A stretch of 64,000 nt of DNA from Streptomyces catenulae (GTDB lineage: Bacteria; Actinomycetota; Actinomycetes; Streptomycetales; Streptomycetaceae), in assembly GCF_000718015.1 (NCBI RefSeq), contig NZ_JODY01000039.1, positions 9,054 to 73,053 of the forward strand. The letters are read 5' to 3'. Of the stretch, positions 52,908 through 61,875 are shown piece after piece. Each line of letters starts with the position of its first letter. Position 1 is the first letter of the stretch. The translations under genes and the position numbers were made by a program. The notes beneath the pieces are model-generated. The model had not been told where the DNA came from. It was given only the letters and a program-made list of their open reading frames with translations, and searched no databases.

Positions 52908-53534
52908 ATGCCTCTCATCCCCGAGGAGCCTCAGATTCACGAGAGTGTCCCGGGTCCCCGCGCAACTCCGGCCGCCGGCCGCACCGCGCCGACCCCCCGA
53001 CCCGTTCCCGGCCCCCGCCCCGCGCCCGCGCGCGGACCCCACGCGGCCGGAGTCCGTCCGGGCAAGCCCGGCCCGCCCGCACCGCCGCGGGCGCCCGTCA
53101 CGGCCCCGCCCGCGCAGCGCACCGGCCCCCGCCCCGCGGCGGCCACCGACGCGCAGCTCCAGCTGATCCCGGCCCCCGCCGACGGCGCCCTGGACGCCGC
53201 CGACGAAGCCGTCGATCTGCTGCTGGACTCCGGACGTGCACCGAGCGACATCCTGGTGCTCACGACCGGTGACCCGCACCCCTGGGCCGCCCACGAGCTG
53301 TCCTTCGGCGAGGCATCCTACTGGGCGCAGTACGACGCCGCGGAGGACGTGTTCTACGCGGACGCCGCCGCCACCCGGCCCGCCGGACGGCCCGTCGTGG
53401 TCGTCGCGGTCAACGGCGGCACCGACGAGACCACGGCACGGGCCCTGCCCGCCGCCCTGGCGCGCGCCGGAGCACTGCTGATCGTCTGCGGCGACCCGCA
53501 GCGGATCAACGCCGTGCTCGGCACGTCCGCCTGA
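52908..53534 (+). CDS. Conserved protein with helicase-C-terminal-like end
   Basis: A 208-residue protein not clearly recognised. Residues 1-90 are Pro/Arg/Ala-rich and disordered. The rest is folded: LLLDSGRAPSDILVLTTGDP, EDVFYADAAATRPAGRPVVV and RALPAALARAGALLIVCGDP-QRINAVLG. The last part resembles the end of UvrD/Rep-type helicase domain 2 (ALTRA...LLVVGD), but there is no P-loop, so it cannot be a complete helicase. ATG; the sequence TTGATAGACAT just upstream suggests a leaderless promoter. It follows rnhB after 65 bp and is closed by a terminator. Confidence 0.65.
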   Translation: MPLIPEEPQIHESVPGPRATPAAGRTAPTPRPVPGPRPAPARGPHAAGVRPGKPGPPAPPRAPVTAPPAQRTGPRPAAATDAQLQLIPAPADGALDAADEAVDLLLDSGRAPSDILVLTTGDPHPWAAHELSFGEASYWAQYDAAEDVFYADAAATRPAGRPVVVVAVNGGTDETTARALPAALARAGALLIVCGDPQRINAVLGTSA

Positions 53535-53551
53535 CCCGTCCCGCACGCAGC

Positions 53552-53580
53552 GGCCCGCCGGCCATCAGGCCGGTCGGGCC
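53552..53580 (+). terminator. Terminator after the unknown gene
   Basis: GGCCCGCCGGCC and GGCCGGTCGGGCC pair across an atca loop with one bulge, 17 bases after the stop codon. Confidence 0.75.
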
Positions 53581-53742
53581 CGCACGCGTACCCGGAGACG
53601 GCCGTCCTCGGGGCTGCCCCGGGGCGCACGGCGCGGTCACGGGAGCGGTACGGACGGGGCCGCCGTGCGCGGTACGTCGCCGCGCTTCCCCGGGGCACCC
53701 GAAAACGGCGGCTCCGCTTCCGTAGCGGCCCGCCCCGCCGCC

Positions 53743-54450
53743 TCAACTCCCGCTCGCGGCAACGCTCCTGTGGCCCCGACCGCCTGCCGGAGCCTCGGGA
53801 TCCGCCAGCCGCCGGGGCCGCTCCCCGGTGTCGGCGGACCGCCGCGCGCCACCCGGCCGCCGCACCGCCTCCGCACGGGGCCGCTCACCGCCCGCCGCGA
53901 CCACGGTGCGCCCACCCGGCACGGGGCGCCCGCCGGGCCGCCGTCCGCCGCGTTCCTCGCCCAGCACCTGCCAGCGCTCGCCGTTCATCATGAGGTACGC
54001 CCCGCACCGCAGCCCGTGCAGAGTGCACGCGTCCCGCAGCCCCCACATCCACGCGCCGTCCGTCTCCGTCCACCGCAGGTCCCCCGCGCGGCAGTACACG
54101 AGCACCGCCGTGCGCACCGGGACCCGCAACCGCAGATCGTGCGGCACGATCCGCCGCAGCCGCACCAGCAGGGCGTGCCGGAACCGCCAGCCGTCCGGTT
54201 CGGCGGCACCGAGCGCGAACGACGCGCTCGCCCGGACCCGCTGATCCGGGTCGAGCACCGCGACCACGGCGGTGGCGAGCGCCGGGGCGTGCCGCTCGTA
54301 CACCCCGTTGACCAGCTCACGAGGGTTGCGCAGCAGCGGGATCCCGGCCGTGGCCCACTCGGCCGGCTCCAGCACGCGGCGGCGCCGCGCGGCCGGATCG
54401 GCGGGCGCGGGCCGGGCAGCGGGTGTGCGTGGGGCATCGGCGAAATCCAC
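53743..54450 (-). CDS. Unknown conserved protein, possibly JAB/RadC-like
   Basis: A protein of about 235 residues that I do not firmly recognise. The folded region runs from about residue 25 to 160: EWATAGIPLLRNPRELVNGV, then LATAVVAVLDPDQRVRASAS, HDLRLRVPVRTAVLVYCRAG and CGAYLMMNGERWQVL. The pattern VLDPDQRV...VPHDLR...GDLRWTETD is like a RadC/MPN fold, but the metal-binding HxHPxS motif is absent. The C-terminal 80 residues are Arg/Pro/Gly-rich and disordered. The GTG has GGAGG nearby. It is divergent from recQ over a 572-bp gap; its role could be in DNA metabolism, but that is a guess. Confidence 0.55.
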   Translation of the reverse strand: MDFADAPRTPAARPAPADPAARRRRVLEPAEWATAGIPLLRNPRELVNGVYERHAPALATAVVAVLDPDQRVRASASFALGAAEPDGWRFRHALLVRLRRIVPHDLRLRVPVRTAVLVYCRAGDLRWTETDGAWMWGLRDACTLHGLRCGAYLMMNGERWQVLGEERGGRRPGGRPVPGGRTVVAAGGERPRAEAVRRPGGARRSADTGERPRRLADPEAPAGGRGHRSVAASGS

Positions 54451-55022
54451 GGTCCTCCCTTCGGACGCGCCTCCCGTCGGCGGAACGCACCGGGCGCGCG
54501 ACTCCACGGCGCCCGGCGCGCACGGCCGGTACGCGGAAGCGGCACCGGTCCCGTACGGGCGCGCGGTAACCCACATGCGCGCACTCCCGCCTCACCAATG
54601 GCGCTCCCTCCATCCTTCCCGCCACCGCCCCGCCCGACGCCCTGCCGCTCCCGCCACATCCGGTGTGCGCGGGCCCTTCCCGGGCGTGGGTGTGCGGGGC
54701 GGGCGTGGGTCCGGCAGTGCCTCTCCGGCCGGGCCGACGACCGGTCCGCTGTGGCCGCGGACCGCGGCGCGGGACCGCGAACCGGGCCTCCTACGGGTGC
54801 GGACCCCCAATTCCGTCCGCGTACCGAGCACCGCACCACGGCTCCGGGCGCCTTCGGTGGCCCCTGAGTGTCAAGTCTCTGACCTGCGTAAACGACGTGT
54901 TCTGGGGTGCGCGGAACCGGCTGCGCGGATGTCCGCCGACGTCGATTCCGGGCGTCGGCGGGGCGTGCGGGTGGCCTCCGCGGCGGTGGGCAGGTGGCTG
55001 TTTGTCGGTGGCGTGCGGTTGC
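54451..55022. other. Long gap upstream of recQ
   Basis: These 572 bp separate the divergent unknown gene and recQ. No coding frame with a recognisable product is seen. At 54869-54884 there is TGTCA-N6-TGACC, one mismatch from the operator half-sites found at the left end of the window. An AT-richer stretch near 54885-54905 could hold the recQ promoter. No LexA box was seen. Confidence 0.4.
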
Positions 55023-57191
55023 ATGGAGGGCATGAACGAACAGCAGCTGCGTGCCGAAGCCGACGCCATCCTCGCCGAGCTGGTCGGCGACCCGGGAGGC
55101 CCGGCGAGGCTGCGGGAGGACCAGTGGCAGGCGGTGGCCGCCCTGGTGGTCGAACGCCGCCGCGCGCTGGTCGTGCAGCGCACCGGCTGGGGAAAGTCGG
55201 CGGTGTACTTCGTCGCCACCGCGCTGCTGCGCCGCCGCGGCTCCGGCCCGACGGTGATCATCTCGCCGCTGCTGGCGCTGATGCGTAACCAGGTCGAGTC
55301 CGCCGCCCGCGCCGGAATCCAGGCGCGGACGATCAACTCCGCCAACCCGGAGGAGTGGGACGCCATCCACGAGGAGGTCGAGCGCGGCGACGTCGATGTT
55401 CTCCTGGTCAGCCCGGAGCGCCTCAACTCCGTCGACTTCCGTGAACGGATGCTGCCGAAGCTCGCGGCCACCACCGGCCTGCTCGTGGTGGACGAGGCGC
55501 ACTGCATCTCCGACTGGGGCCACGACTTCCGCCCGGACTACCGCAGGCTCCGCACCATGCTCGCGGAGCTCTCCCCGGGCGTCCCCGTCCTCGCCACCAC
55601 GGCCACCGCCAACGCCCGGGTCACGGCGGACGTCGCCGACCAGCTCGGCACGGGCGCGGGGGAGGCGCTGGTGCTGCGCGGCACCCTGGAGCGGGAGAGC
55701 CTGCGGCTCGGCGTGGTCCGGCTGCCGGACGCCGCGCACCGCCTGGCCTGGCTCGCCGACCACCTCGACGAACTGCCGGGCTCCGGAATCATCTACACCC
55801 TCACCGTCTCGGCAGCCGAAGAGGTCACCGCCTACCTGCAGGGCCGCGGCTTCCCTGTCGCCTCCTACACCGGCCGCACCGAGAACGCCGACCGCCAGCA
55901 GGCCGAGAACGACCTGATCGACAACCGCGTCAAGGCGCTGGTCGCGACGTCCGCGCTGGGCATGGGGTTCGACAAGCCCGACCTCGGCTTCGTGATCCAC
56001 CTCGGCTCGCCGTCCTCGCCCATCTCCTACTACCAGCAGGTGGGCCGCGCGGGCCGCGGCGTCGCGCACGCCGATGTCCTGTTGCTGCCCGGCAAGGAGG
56101 ACGAGGCCATCTGGCGCTACTTCGCCGAGGTCGCCTTCCCTCCCGAGTCCCAGGTCCGCCAGACCCTCGCCGCCCTCGGCGACGCCGGACGCCCGCTGTC
56201 CGTACCGGCCCTGGAGGCCCAGGTCGATCTGCGGCGCAACCGGCTGGAGACGATGCTGAAGGTGCTGGACGTGGACGGCGCGGTCCGGCGCGTGAAGGGT
56301 GGCTGGACGGCCACCGGAGCCGACTGGGTGTACGACACCGAGCGGTACGCGTGGGTCGCCCGGCAACGCTCCGCCGAACAGCAGGCGATGCGCGACTACG
56401 TCAGCACCTCCGGCTGCCGGATGGAGTTCCTCCGCCGCCAGCTGGACGACGAGGGCGCGGCGCCCTGCGGCCGCTGCGACAACTGCGCGGGGGAGTGGGC
56501 CCACTCCACGGTCTCCCCGGCGGCGCTGGCGGGCGCCACGGGCGAACTGGACCGCCCGGGCGTGGCGGTCGAGCCCCGCCGTATGTGGCCGACGGGCATG
56601 GCCGCCCTGGGCATCGATCTCAAGGGCCGCATCCCGGCACAGGAACAGTGCGCCCCCGGGCGGGCCCTGGGCCGCCTCTCGGACATCGGCTGGGGCAACC
56701 GCCTGCGCCCGCTCCTGGCCGAGCAGGCCCCCGACGGCCCCGTTCCGGACGACGTCCTCCAGGCCGCGGTGGCGGTCCTCGGCGACTGGGCCCGCTCCCC
56801 GGGCGGCTGGGCCTCGAAGGCACCGGACGCCGCCGCCCGCCCGGTGGGCGTCGTCGCGGTCCCGTCCGTCAGCCGCCCCCGGCTCGTCCACTCCCTCGCC
56901 GAGGGCATCGCCCGCATCGGACGCCTCCCCTTCCTCGGCTCCCTCGCCCACACCGAGGAGAGCGCCGCCCACCGGACCCACCGCAGCAACTCCGCCCAGC
57001 GCCTTCAGACCCTTTCCGCCGCCTTCACCGTCCCTGGCGAACTCGCCGACGGCCTCGCCCGCACACTGGGCCCGGTCCTCCTCGTGGACGACTACACCGA
57101 CTCCGGCTGGACCCTCGCCGTCGCCGCCCGCCTCCTGCAACGGGCGGGCACGGAACGGGTACTGCCGCTGGTGCTCGCGGCCGCGGGGTGA
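55023..57191 (+). CDS. recQ: RecQ-type DNA helicase with a C-terminal phosphoribosyltransferase domain
   Basis: A 722-residue RecQ-family 3'-5' helicase. Motif I is RTGWGKSAVYF, DEAH box VVDEAHCISDWGHDFRPDYR, motif III ATTATA, motif V/VI SALGMGFDKPDL and YYQQVGRAGRG. The RecQ zinc site is CRMEFLRRQLDDEG followed by CGRCDNC. The last 170 residues are unlike a normal HRDC tail: VGVVAVPSVSRPRLVHSLAE and GPVLLVDDYTDSGWTLAVAA, the PRPP-binding loop of ComF-like phosphoribosyltransferases. The first ATG was used; another ATG three codons on (55032) follows GGAGG very closely. It is a monocistronic gene in a repair-rich region. Confidence 0.9.
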   Translation: MEGMNEQQLRAEADAILAELVGDPGGPARLREDQWQAVAALVVERRRALVVQRTGWGKSAVYFVATALLRRRGSGPTVIISPLLALMRNQVESAARAGIQARTINSANPEEWDAIHEEVERGDVDVLLVSPERLNSVDFRERMLPKLAATTGLLVVDEAHCISDWGHDFRPDYRRLRTMLAELSPGVPVLATTATANARVTADVADQLGTGAGEALVLRGTLERESLRLGVVRLPDAAHRLAWLADHLDELPGSGIIYTLTVSAAEEVTAYLQGRGFPVASYTGRTENADRQQAENDLIDNRVKALVATSALGMGFDKPDLGFVIHLGSPSSPISYYQQVGRAGRGVAHADVLLLPGKEDEAIWRYFAEVAFPPESQVRQTLAALGDAGRPLSVPALEAQVDLRRNRLETMLKVLDVDGAVRRVKGGWTATGADWVYDTERYAWVARQRSAEQQAMRDYVSTSGCRMEFLRRQLDDEGAAPCGRCDNCAGEWAHSTVSPAALAGATGELDRPGVAVEPRRMWPTGMAALGIDLKGRIPAQEQCAPGRALGRLSDIGWGNRLRPLLAEQAPDGPVPDDVLQAAVAVLGDWARSPGGWASKAPDAAARPVGVVAVPSVSRPRLVHSLAEGIARIGRLPFLGSLAHTEESAAHRTHRSNSAQRLQTLSAAFTVPGELADGLARTLGPVLLVDDYTDSGWTLAVAARLLQRAGTERVLPLVLAAAG

Positions 57192-57841
57192 GCGGGCGGG
57201 GGGCTGTCCGGCCTGTGCTGAACGGTGCGATGGCGCGCGGGCGTGGGCACTGGCTGCGGCTTGGCGGGGGGCGGGTGCGCGGGGTGGTCTTCGCGTTCCG
57301 GCTCAGGGGGTCGGTTTACTGCCGCTGAGCCGGAGCGCTGAGGGCTGAGCGCTGACTGGCGGCTCCGGTGTTCCTCGGGGCCGGGGCTTGGTCGTGCCCG
57401 GAATGGTGAGGGTCGGCCGGGGCGGTGGGTGCGTCCAGCGAGGTCGTGCCGGGGCCTCGCATCGTCTGCGGGGGAGACCGCTCGGCGCCGTCCACGGCTG
57501 CGTAGCCCGCGCCGTACGGGCGTGAGGCGGAAGCCCTCGGCCCTTTCGCTCCTGGCCCGCTCCTAGCTCATGCGGCACCGGGACCGTCTACGCCTTCCGG
57601 GCTACGACGGCCACGGCGCCCCTGCTACGACAGCCACGACGCCCCTCAGCACAGCGCCAGGCCCGAGCGTGCACGACGTATCGAGAGCCCGCCGAATCCG
57701 CCCTGCTCAGGCCCTGGAATTCGCCGTGCACCCACGGCTCGCGTCACGTGGCGGCCCCGCCCGCGCCTGTGGATATCTCCGTCACCCGTGGGTTGTCCAC
57801 AGGGGTCGCGGCGCAGCGTACCGGCGCGGGATCTTCGAGCC
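57192..57841. other. Long gap before the DUF4192 gene
   Basis: These 650 bp carry no recognised gene. Short frames on both strands lack ribosome sites and family features. The end of the region contains the DnaA-box pair listed next. The rest may be eroded coding sequence or regulatory DNA; I cannot say which. Confidence 0.4.
57766..57803. promoter_or_regulatory. Paired DnaA-box-like sites
   Basis: CCTGTGGATAT and TTGTCCACAGG face each other. The right one contains the exact box TTGTCCACA (57793-57801); the left, read on the minus strand, is ATATCCACA, one mismatch from TTATCCACA. The outer 8 bp (CCTGTGGA/TCCACAGG) are a perfect inverted repeat. They end 38 bp before the start codon of the DUF4192 gene. 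Confidence 0.5.
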
Positions 57842-59611
57842 ATGAACCAGCACAGCGAACGGCCTCACGACCCGAACCGCACCGGCAAGCCGCACCCCCG
57901 CGCAGGCACATCCGCCGCCTCGGGGCGCCCGGACGACCCGCCCGCGGCCGCCGCACGGCCACCGGCTCCGACGATTCCCGCGCCCCGCTCGCCCCTCTCC
58001 ACGCCCTCCCAGGAACCCGCGGCATCCCCGCGGAAGCCCGTCCACCCCGACGCCACCTGTGCCACAGGGCCAGGAGCCCCCGCTCCCACCGAGCGCCCCG
58101 AGGCGCCCCGCCCCGGCGAGCCCGGGCACACCGACCTCTCCCTGCCCGCGAACCTCTATCTCCCGGCCGGTCCTGTCGCGGAGGACCCGGACCCGGACCC
58201 GGACCCGAACGCATCCGGCCCGGCGGCCACCACCGCACCCGGCGCTGCCGCCTCCGGGGGAAACCACACCACCGCCCACGACGACCCCGACTCCGAGGCC
58301 GAGCAGCAGGTCACCCTGCGCGACGCCGCCGACCTCGCCGACGCCCTGCCGTATCTGATGGGCTTCTATCCCGACGACAGCATCGTCCTGGTGGGGCTCC
58401 ACGGCCCTCACGGACGGTTCGGCGCCCGGGTCAGGCTCGGCATCCCGGCGGACCCGGAGCAGTGGCCCGACGTCGCCGACCAACTCGCCTCCTGCCTCAT
58501 CACCACCGCCGACGACCGTGGCGTCCGGCCCGCCGGAATGCTGGTCTTCCTCTGCCAGGAGCCGAGGAACGGCGAACGCGGCCAGGACGTCACCCAGCGG
58601 CTACGGCCCCTCGCCCAACGCCTGCGCACCGCCTGCGGCGCCCTCGACGTCCCCGTCCTCGAAGCGCTCTGCCTCTCCAACAACCGCTACTGGTCCTACT
58701 GCTGCCCCAGCTACCGCTGCTGCCCCGCCGACGGAAAACCCATGGTCATGCCCGGCACCTCGGTCATGGCGGCGGCCGCCGCGTACGCGGGGATGCAGGT
58801 GCGCGGCTCCCTCAAGGAGATGGAGGCCCGCCTCACCCCACGCACCGGTCCACGCGCCGCGGAACAGGTCAAGGCGCTGGACACCGCGGTCGGCCGGTTC
58901 CTGCCCCGGATGCTCCGTGCCAACGGCGCCCGGACCGTCCGTCAGGACACCCTCGACCGGGCAGCCGCCATGATCCACCGCTTCCGGGAGGACACCCCCA
59001 CCGGAAGCAACCGGGCCCGTGACGCCTGCGACGACGCCCTCCTCACCGACACCGAAGCCGCCGAACTCATCCTCGGCCTCCAGGACCGCCTCACCCGGGA
59101 CCGGGCCGCCGAATGGCTGGAAGGCCCCTCCGCCGCAGCCGCCCTCCGCCTCTGGCGCGCCCTCGCCCGCCGCTGCGCGGGCGCCTACCTCGAACACTCC
59201 GTCGCCCCGTTGACCCTCGCCGGTTGGGTCGCCTGGTCCACGGACGACCAACCCTCCGCCCGCGTAGCCCTCAGCCGCGCCCTGGGCATCGACCCCGACT
59301 ACGTCTTCGCCCAACTCCTGCACCGCGGCATCAACGAGGGCCTCGACCCCGAACCGTTGCGCCGCTGTCTGAGGAGCGAACGAGAGGAGCGCGAAGCTGC
59401 GGCGGCCCGCACGGGTGGCGGCTCCCGCGATGCGGCGGCCGCCACCCGCACGGCACCGGCTCCCGAGACCGGGCCCGCCACCGCACGCACCCCCCGCTCC
59501 CGCCGCGCACCGACCGACCGCCCCACCACGCCCCGGGGCAGCTCCGGCCCGCCCGGCACCCGTCCCGAAGCCCGCCGCGCCCGACGAGTCGGTGACCGGA
59601 GCCGCAGGTGA
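57842..59611 (+). CDS. DUF4192 protein
   Basis: A 589-residue protein of an uncharacterised actinobacterial family (DUF4192). Residues 1-150 are Pro/Ala-rich and disordered. The domain begins at QQVTLRDAADLADALPYLMG with FYPDDSIVLVGL, and continues with CQEPRNGERG, VPVLEALCLSNNRYWSYCCP, SYRCCPADGKPM and ALDTAVGRFLPRML. The YCCPSYRCCP cluster is conserved in the family and could bind metal. The end is Arg/Pro-rich. ATG start. It is followed after 103 bp by the debranching gene, but no functional link is known. Confidence 0.8.
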   Translation: MNQHSERPHDPNRTGKPHPRAGTSAASGRPDDPPAAAARPPAPTIPAPRSPLSTPSQEPAASPRKPVHPDATCATGPGAPAPTERPEAPRPGEPGHTDLSLPANLYLPAGPVAEDPDPDPDPNASGPAATTAPGAAASGGNHTTAHDDPDSEAEQQVTLRDAADLADALPYLMGFYPDDSIVLVGLHGPHGRFGARVRLGIPADPEQWPDVADQLASCLITTADDRGVRPAGMLVFLCQEPRNGERGQDVTQRLRPLAQRLRTACGALDVPVLEALCLSNNRYWSYCCPSYRCCPADGKPMVMPGTSVMAAAAAYAGMQVRGSLKEMEARLTPRTGPRAAEQVKALDTAVGRFLPRMLRANGARTVRQDTLDRAAAMIHRFREDTPTGSNRARDACDDALLTDTEAAELILGLQDRLTRDRAAEWLEGPSAAAALRLWRALARRCAGAYLEHSVAPLTLAGWVAWSTDDQPSARVALSRALGIDPDYVFAQLLHRGINEGLDPEPLRRCLRSEREEREAAAARTGGGSRDAAAATRTAPAPETGPATARTPRSRRAPTDRPTTPRGSSGPPGTRPEARRARRVGDRSRR

Positions 59612-59714
59612 TCCAGGAACGCGGTGCGGCCGGCGTGACCTGCACGCCGGCCGCACCGTTCAGGTGGGTGGCGTCAACAGCCGTCCGCACCGGTACCACC
59701 AAGGAGCGCAACCC

Positions 59715-61826
59715 GTGCCAGGCATCGACCACCCCACCCCACCGACCCCACGCGCCTCCGGAACACCCCGTCCCACCCCGCCCCGCGTGCCACGTCCCCA
59801 GCCGCTCCACGCCTCACTGATCTCCGTGGCGCTGCCGCACCTCACCATCTCGCCGTCCGACGGCCAGCTCAGAGGAGAGAACGCCGACGGCTGCTACCTC
59901 GACGGCCGCCGCATACTCTCCCGCTGCGAACTGCGCGCCGGAGCGGGCGAACCCGTCATCCTCCAGAGCAAACAGACCGCAGCGGATCACACCCGCTTCC
60001 TCGGCACCGTCCGTTTGACCGGCGACCGCAGCCCCGACCCCGCCATCCGCCTCGAACGGCTCCGCCGCGCCGACGGCAGCGAACGCCTCACCTTCCGCAG
60101 CAGCGCCTCGCGCCACGTCCGGCTCCCCGTCGATCTCCGGCTCGGTACCGATCTCGCCGAACTCGGCGCCGCCGCCACCGGCCTGCCCGGTCCCGACCTG
60201 CGCCCCGCCGTCCACGGAGCGGGCCTGCGCTGGTCCGGCCCCGGGGCGCACGCCGCGGTCACCACGACACCCGCCCCCGACGACGCCCTCGCCTCCGCCG
60301 GGCTCCTGCGCTGGGAACTCGACATCCCACCCGGCGGCAGCCGCACCATCGACCTCCGCCTCACCCTGGAACTCACCCCGTCCGGCGGCTCGGACCTCCG
60401 CACCGCACCCGACGGCCCTGGCACCGGCCCGGAGCTCCGGGGCCCGTACGCCGCATCTCGTCCCATCGGTCCACGGCCGCGCACCGCACGGCCGCAGCGC
60501 CTGTGGGCGGCCCACCTGGAATGCGACGACGCCCGCGCCGACACGCTCCTCGCCACCTCCCTCGACGACCTCCACGGTCTCCTGACCCGCGACACCGGCA
60601 CCCCGACCGACCTCTACACCGCGGGCGGCATCCCCTGGCGCCCCGGCCTCTCACCGGCCGAAGCCCTCTGGTCCGCCCGCATGCTCCTACCCCTCGGTAC
60701 CCACCTCGCCGCCGGTACGCTCCGCCTCCTCGCCCGCACCCAGCACACCGGACCGGGACCGGACTCCGGCCGCCTCCCCGGCCCCCTCCGCGACGCCGGA
60801 CCGCACGCCCCACCCAGCTGCGCCGGTACCGAAGCCACCCTGCTCTTCCCCACCGTCCTGGCCGAGGCACGCCGCTGGGGCCTGCCCGACCACGAGACCG
60901 AGCACCTGCTGCCCACCGCCGCCCGCTGCCTGGACTGGCTGCTCCGCACCTCCGCCACCGGCCGCCCGCCCTACATCCCCGACCCCGCCCCATCGGGCCC
61001 GTACCGCTGTGAGACCCAGGCACACGCCCACCGCGCCGCGCTCCTCGGCGCCGACCTCCTCGACGCATACGGCCAACCCCGCGCGGACGACCTGCGGGAA
61101 TGGGCGGCCGACCTCCGCACCCACTTCCGTACCGACTTCTGGCACGAGGACCGCTACGGCGGCCGTCCCGCCGCCCTGATCACCCCTCAGGGCCGCCCCC
61201 TGGCACACCTCGGAGCCACCACCGGGCACCTGCTCGACACCGGTCTTCTCGGCGGCGGTCGCCACGCCCCCGGTCTCCTCGACCCCGTTCGTACGGCCCA
61301 GTTCGCCGCGCTCCTGGCCGGACCCGCCATGGACACCGGCTGGGGGCTGCGAAGCCTGAGCGCCAAGGAGAAGGGCCACAACCCGTTCGGGCACCGCAGC
61401 GGAGCGGTACGGCCCCACGAAACCGCCGTCGTCGCCGCCGGACTGGCCGTCGCCGGTCACGAACCCGCCGCGAACTCCCTGCTCAAGGGCGTCCTCGACG
61501 CCTCGGAGAGCTTCGGCCACCGACTCCCCGAGATGTACGCGGGGGAGCAGCGCACCGCGGGAGCCGCACCCGTGCCCCACCCCGCCGCCTGCCGACCCGC
61601 CTCCGTCGCAGCGGCCGGAGCCGTCCATCTCCTGCTGGCTCTCGCCGGTCTGCGCCCCGACGTCCCCGGCGGCACCCTCACCCTCCGCCCCGTGGGCAGT
61701 GCTCCACTCGGTGCGCTCCAGTTCACCGGCCTCCGCGCCGCCGGACAACCCCTCGCCGTACGGATCAGCCGCCTCGGCATGGGCATGGTGGAGGAGGCTG
61801 CCGATGGCTTGCAGCTGAAGTCCTGA
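59715..61826 (+). CDS. Glycogen debranching-type (amylo-alpha-1,6-glucosidase) protein
   Basis: A 703-residue protein of the glycogen debranching N-terminal-domain family. The N-terminal beta domain has LTISPSDGQLRGENADGCYL and DGRRILSRCELRAGAGEPVI. The C-terminal (alpha/alpha)6 barrel has LYTAGGIPWRPGLSPAEALW, LLFPTVLAEARRWGLPDHET, ETQAHAHRAALLGADLLDAY, MDTGWGLRSLSAKEKGHNPF and HRSGAVRPHETAVVAAGL. The GTG has GGAG about 10 bases upstream. Whether it acts on glycogen or another alpha-glucan is not known; the family is usually cytoplasmic and no signal peptide is seen. Confidence 0.85.
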   Translation: MPGIDHPTPPTPRASGTPRPTPPRVPRPQPLHASLISVALPHLTISPSDGQLRGENADGCYLDGRRILSRCELRAGAGEPVILQSKQTAADHTRFLGTVRLTGDRSPDPAIRLERLRRADGSERLTFRSSASRHVRLPVDLRLGTDLAELGAAATGLPGPDLRPAVHGAGLRWSGPGAHAAVTTTPAPDDALASAGLLRWELDIPPGGSRTIDLRLTLELTPSGGSDLRTAPDGPGTGPELRGPYAASRPIGPRPRTARPQRLWAAHLECDDARADTLLATSLDDLHGLLTRDTGTPTDLYTAGGIPWRPGLSPAEALWSARMLLPLGTHLAAGTLRLLARTQHTGPGPDSGRLPGPLRDAGPHAPPSCAGTEATLLFPTVLAEARRWGLPDHETEHLLPTAARCLDWLLRTSATGRPPYIPDPAPSGPYRCETQAHAHRAALLGADLLDAYGQPRADDLREWAADLRTHFRTDFWHEDRYGGRPAALITPQGRPLAHLGATTGHLLDTGLLGGGRHAPGLLDPVRTAQFAALLAGPAMDTGWGLRSLSAKEKGHNPFGHRSGAVRPHETAVVAAGLAVAGHEPAANSLLKGVLDASESFGHRLPEMYAGEQRTAGAAPVPHPAACRPASVAAAGAVHLLLALAGLRPDVPGGTLTLRPVGSAPLGALQFTGLRAAGQPLAVRISRLGMGMVEEAADGLQLKS

Positions 61827-61844
61827 TCCGGCGCGACGGCCTGT

Positions 61845-61869
61845 TTATCGTCAGGCGGACGACTATGAT
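61845..61869 (+). promoter_or_regulatory. Operator and -10 of the Nudix regulator gene
   Basis: TTATCGTC-AGGCG-GACGACTA is an inverted repeat with 6 of 8 arm positions matching. It overlaps a good -10, TATGAT (61864-61869), which is seven bases before the start codon, so the transcript is probably leaderless. An NrtR-type regulator usually binds its own promoter, so this is the likely autoregulatory site. Confidence 0.5.
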
Positions 61870-61875
61870 CACGAC

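Noticed and set aside
57303..57578. Possible 91-residue minus-strand gene downstream of recQ
   Set aside because: Composition is Arg/Pro-rich without codon bias, there is no ribosome site and no recognisable fold.
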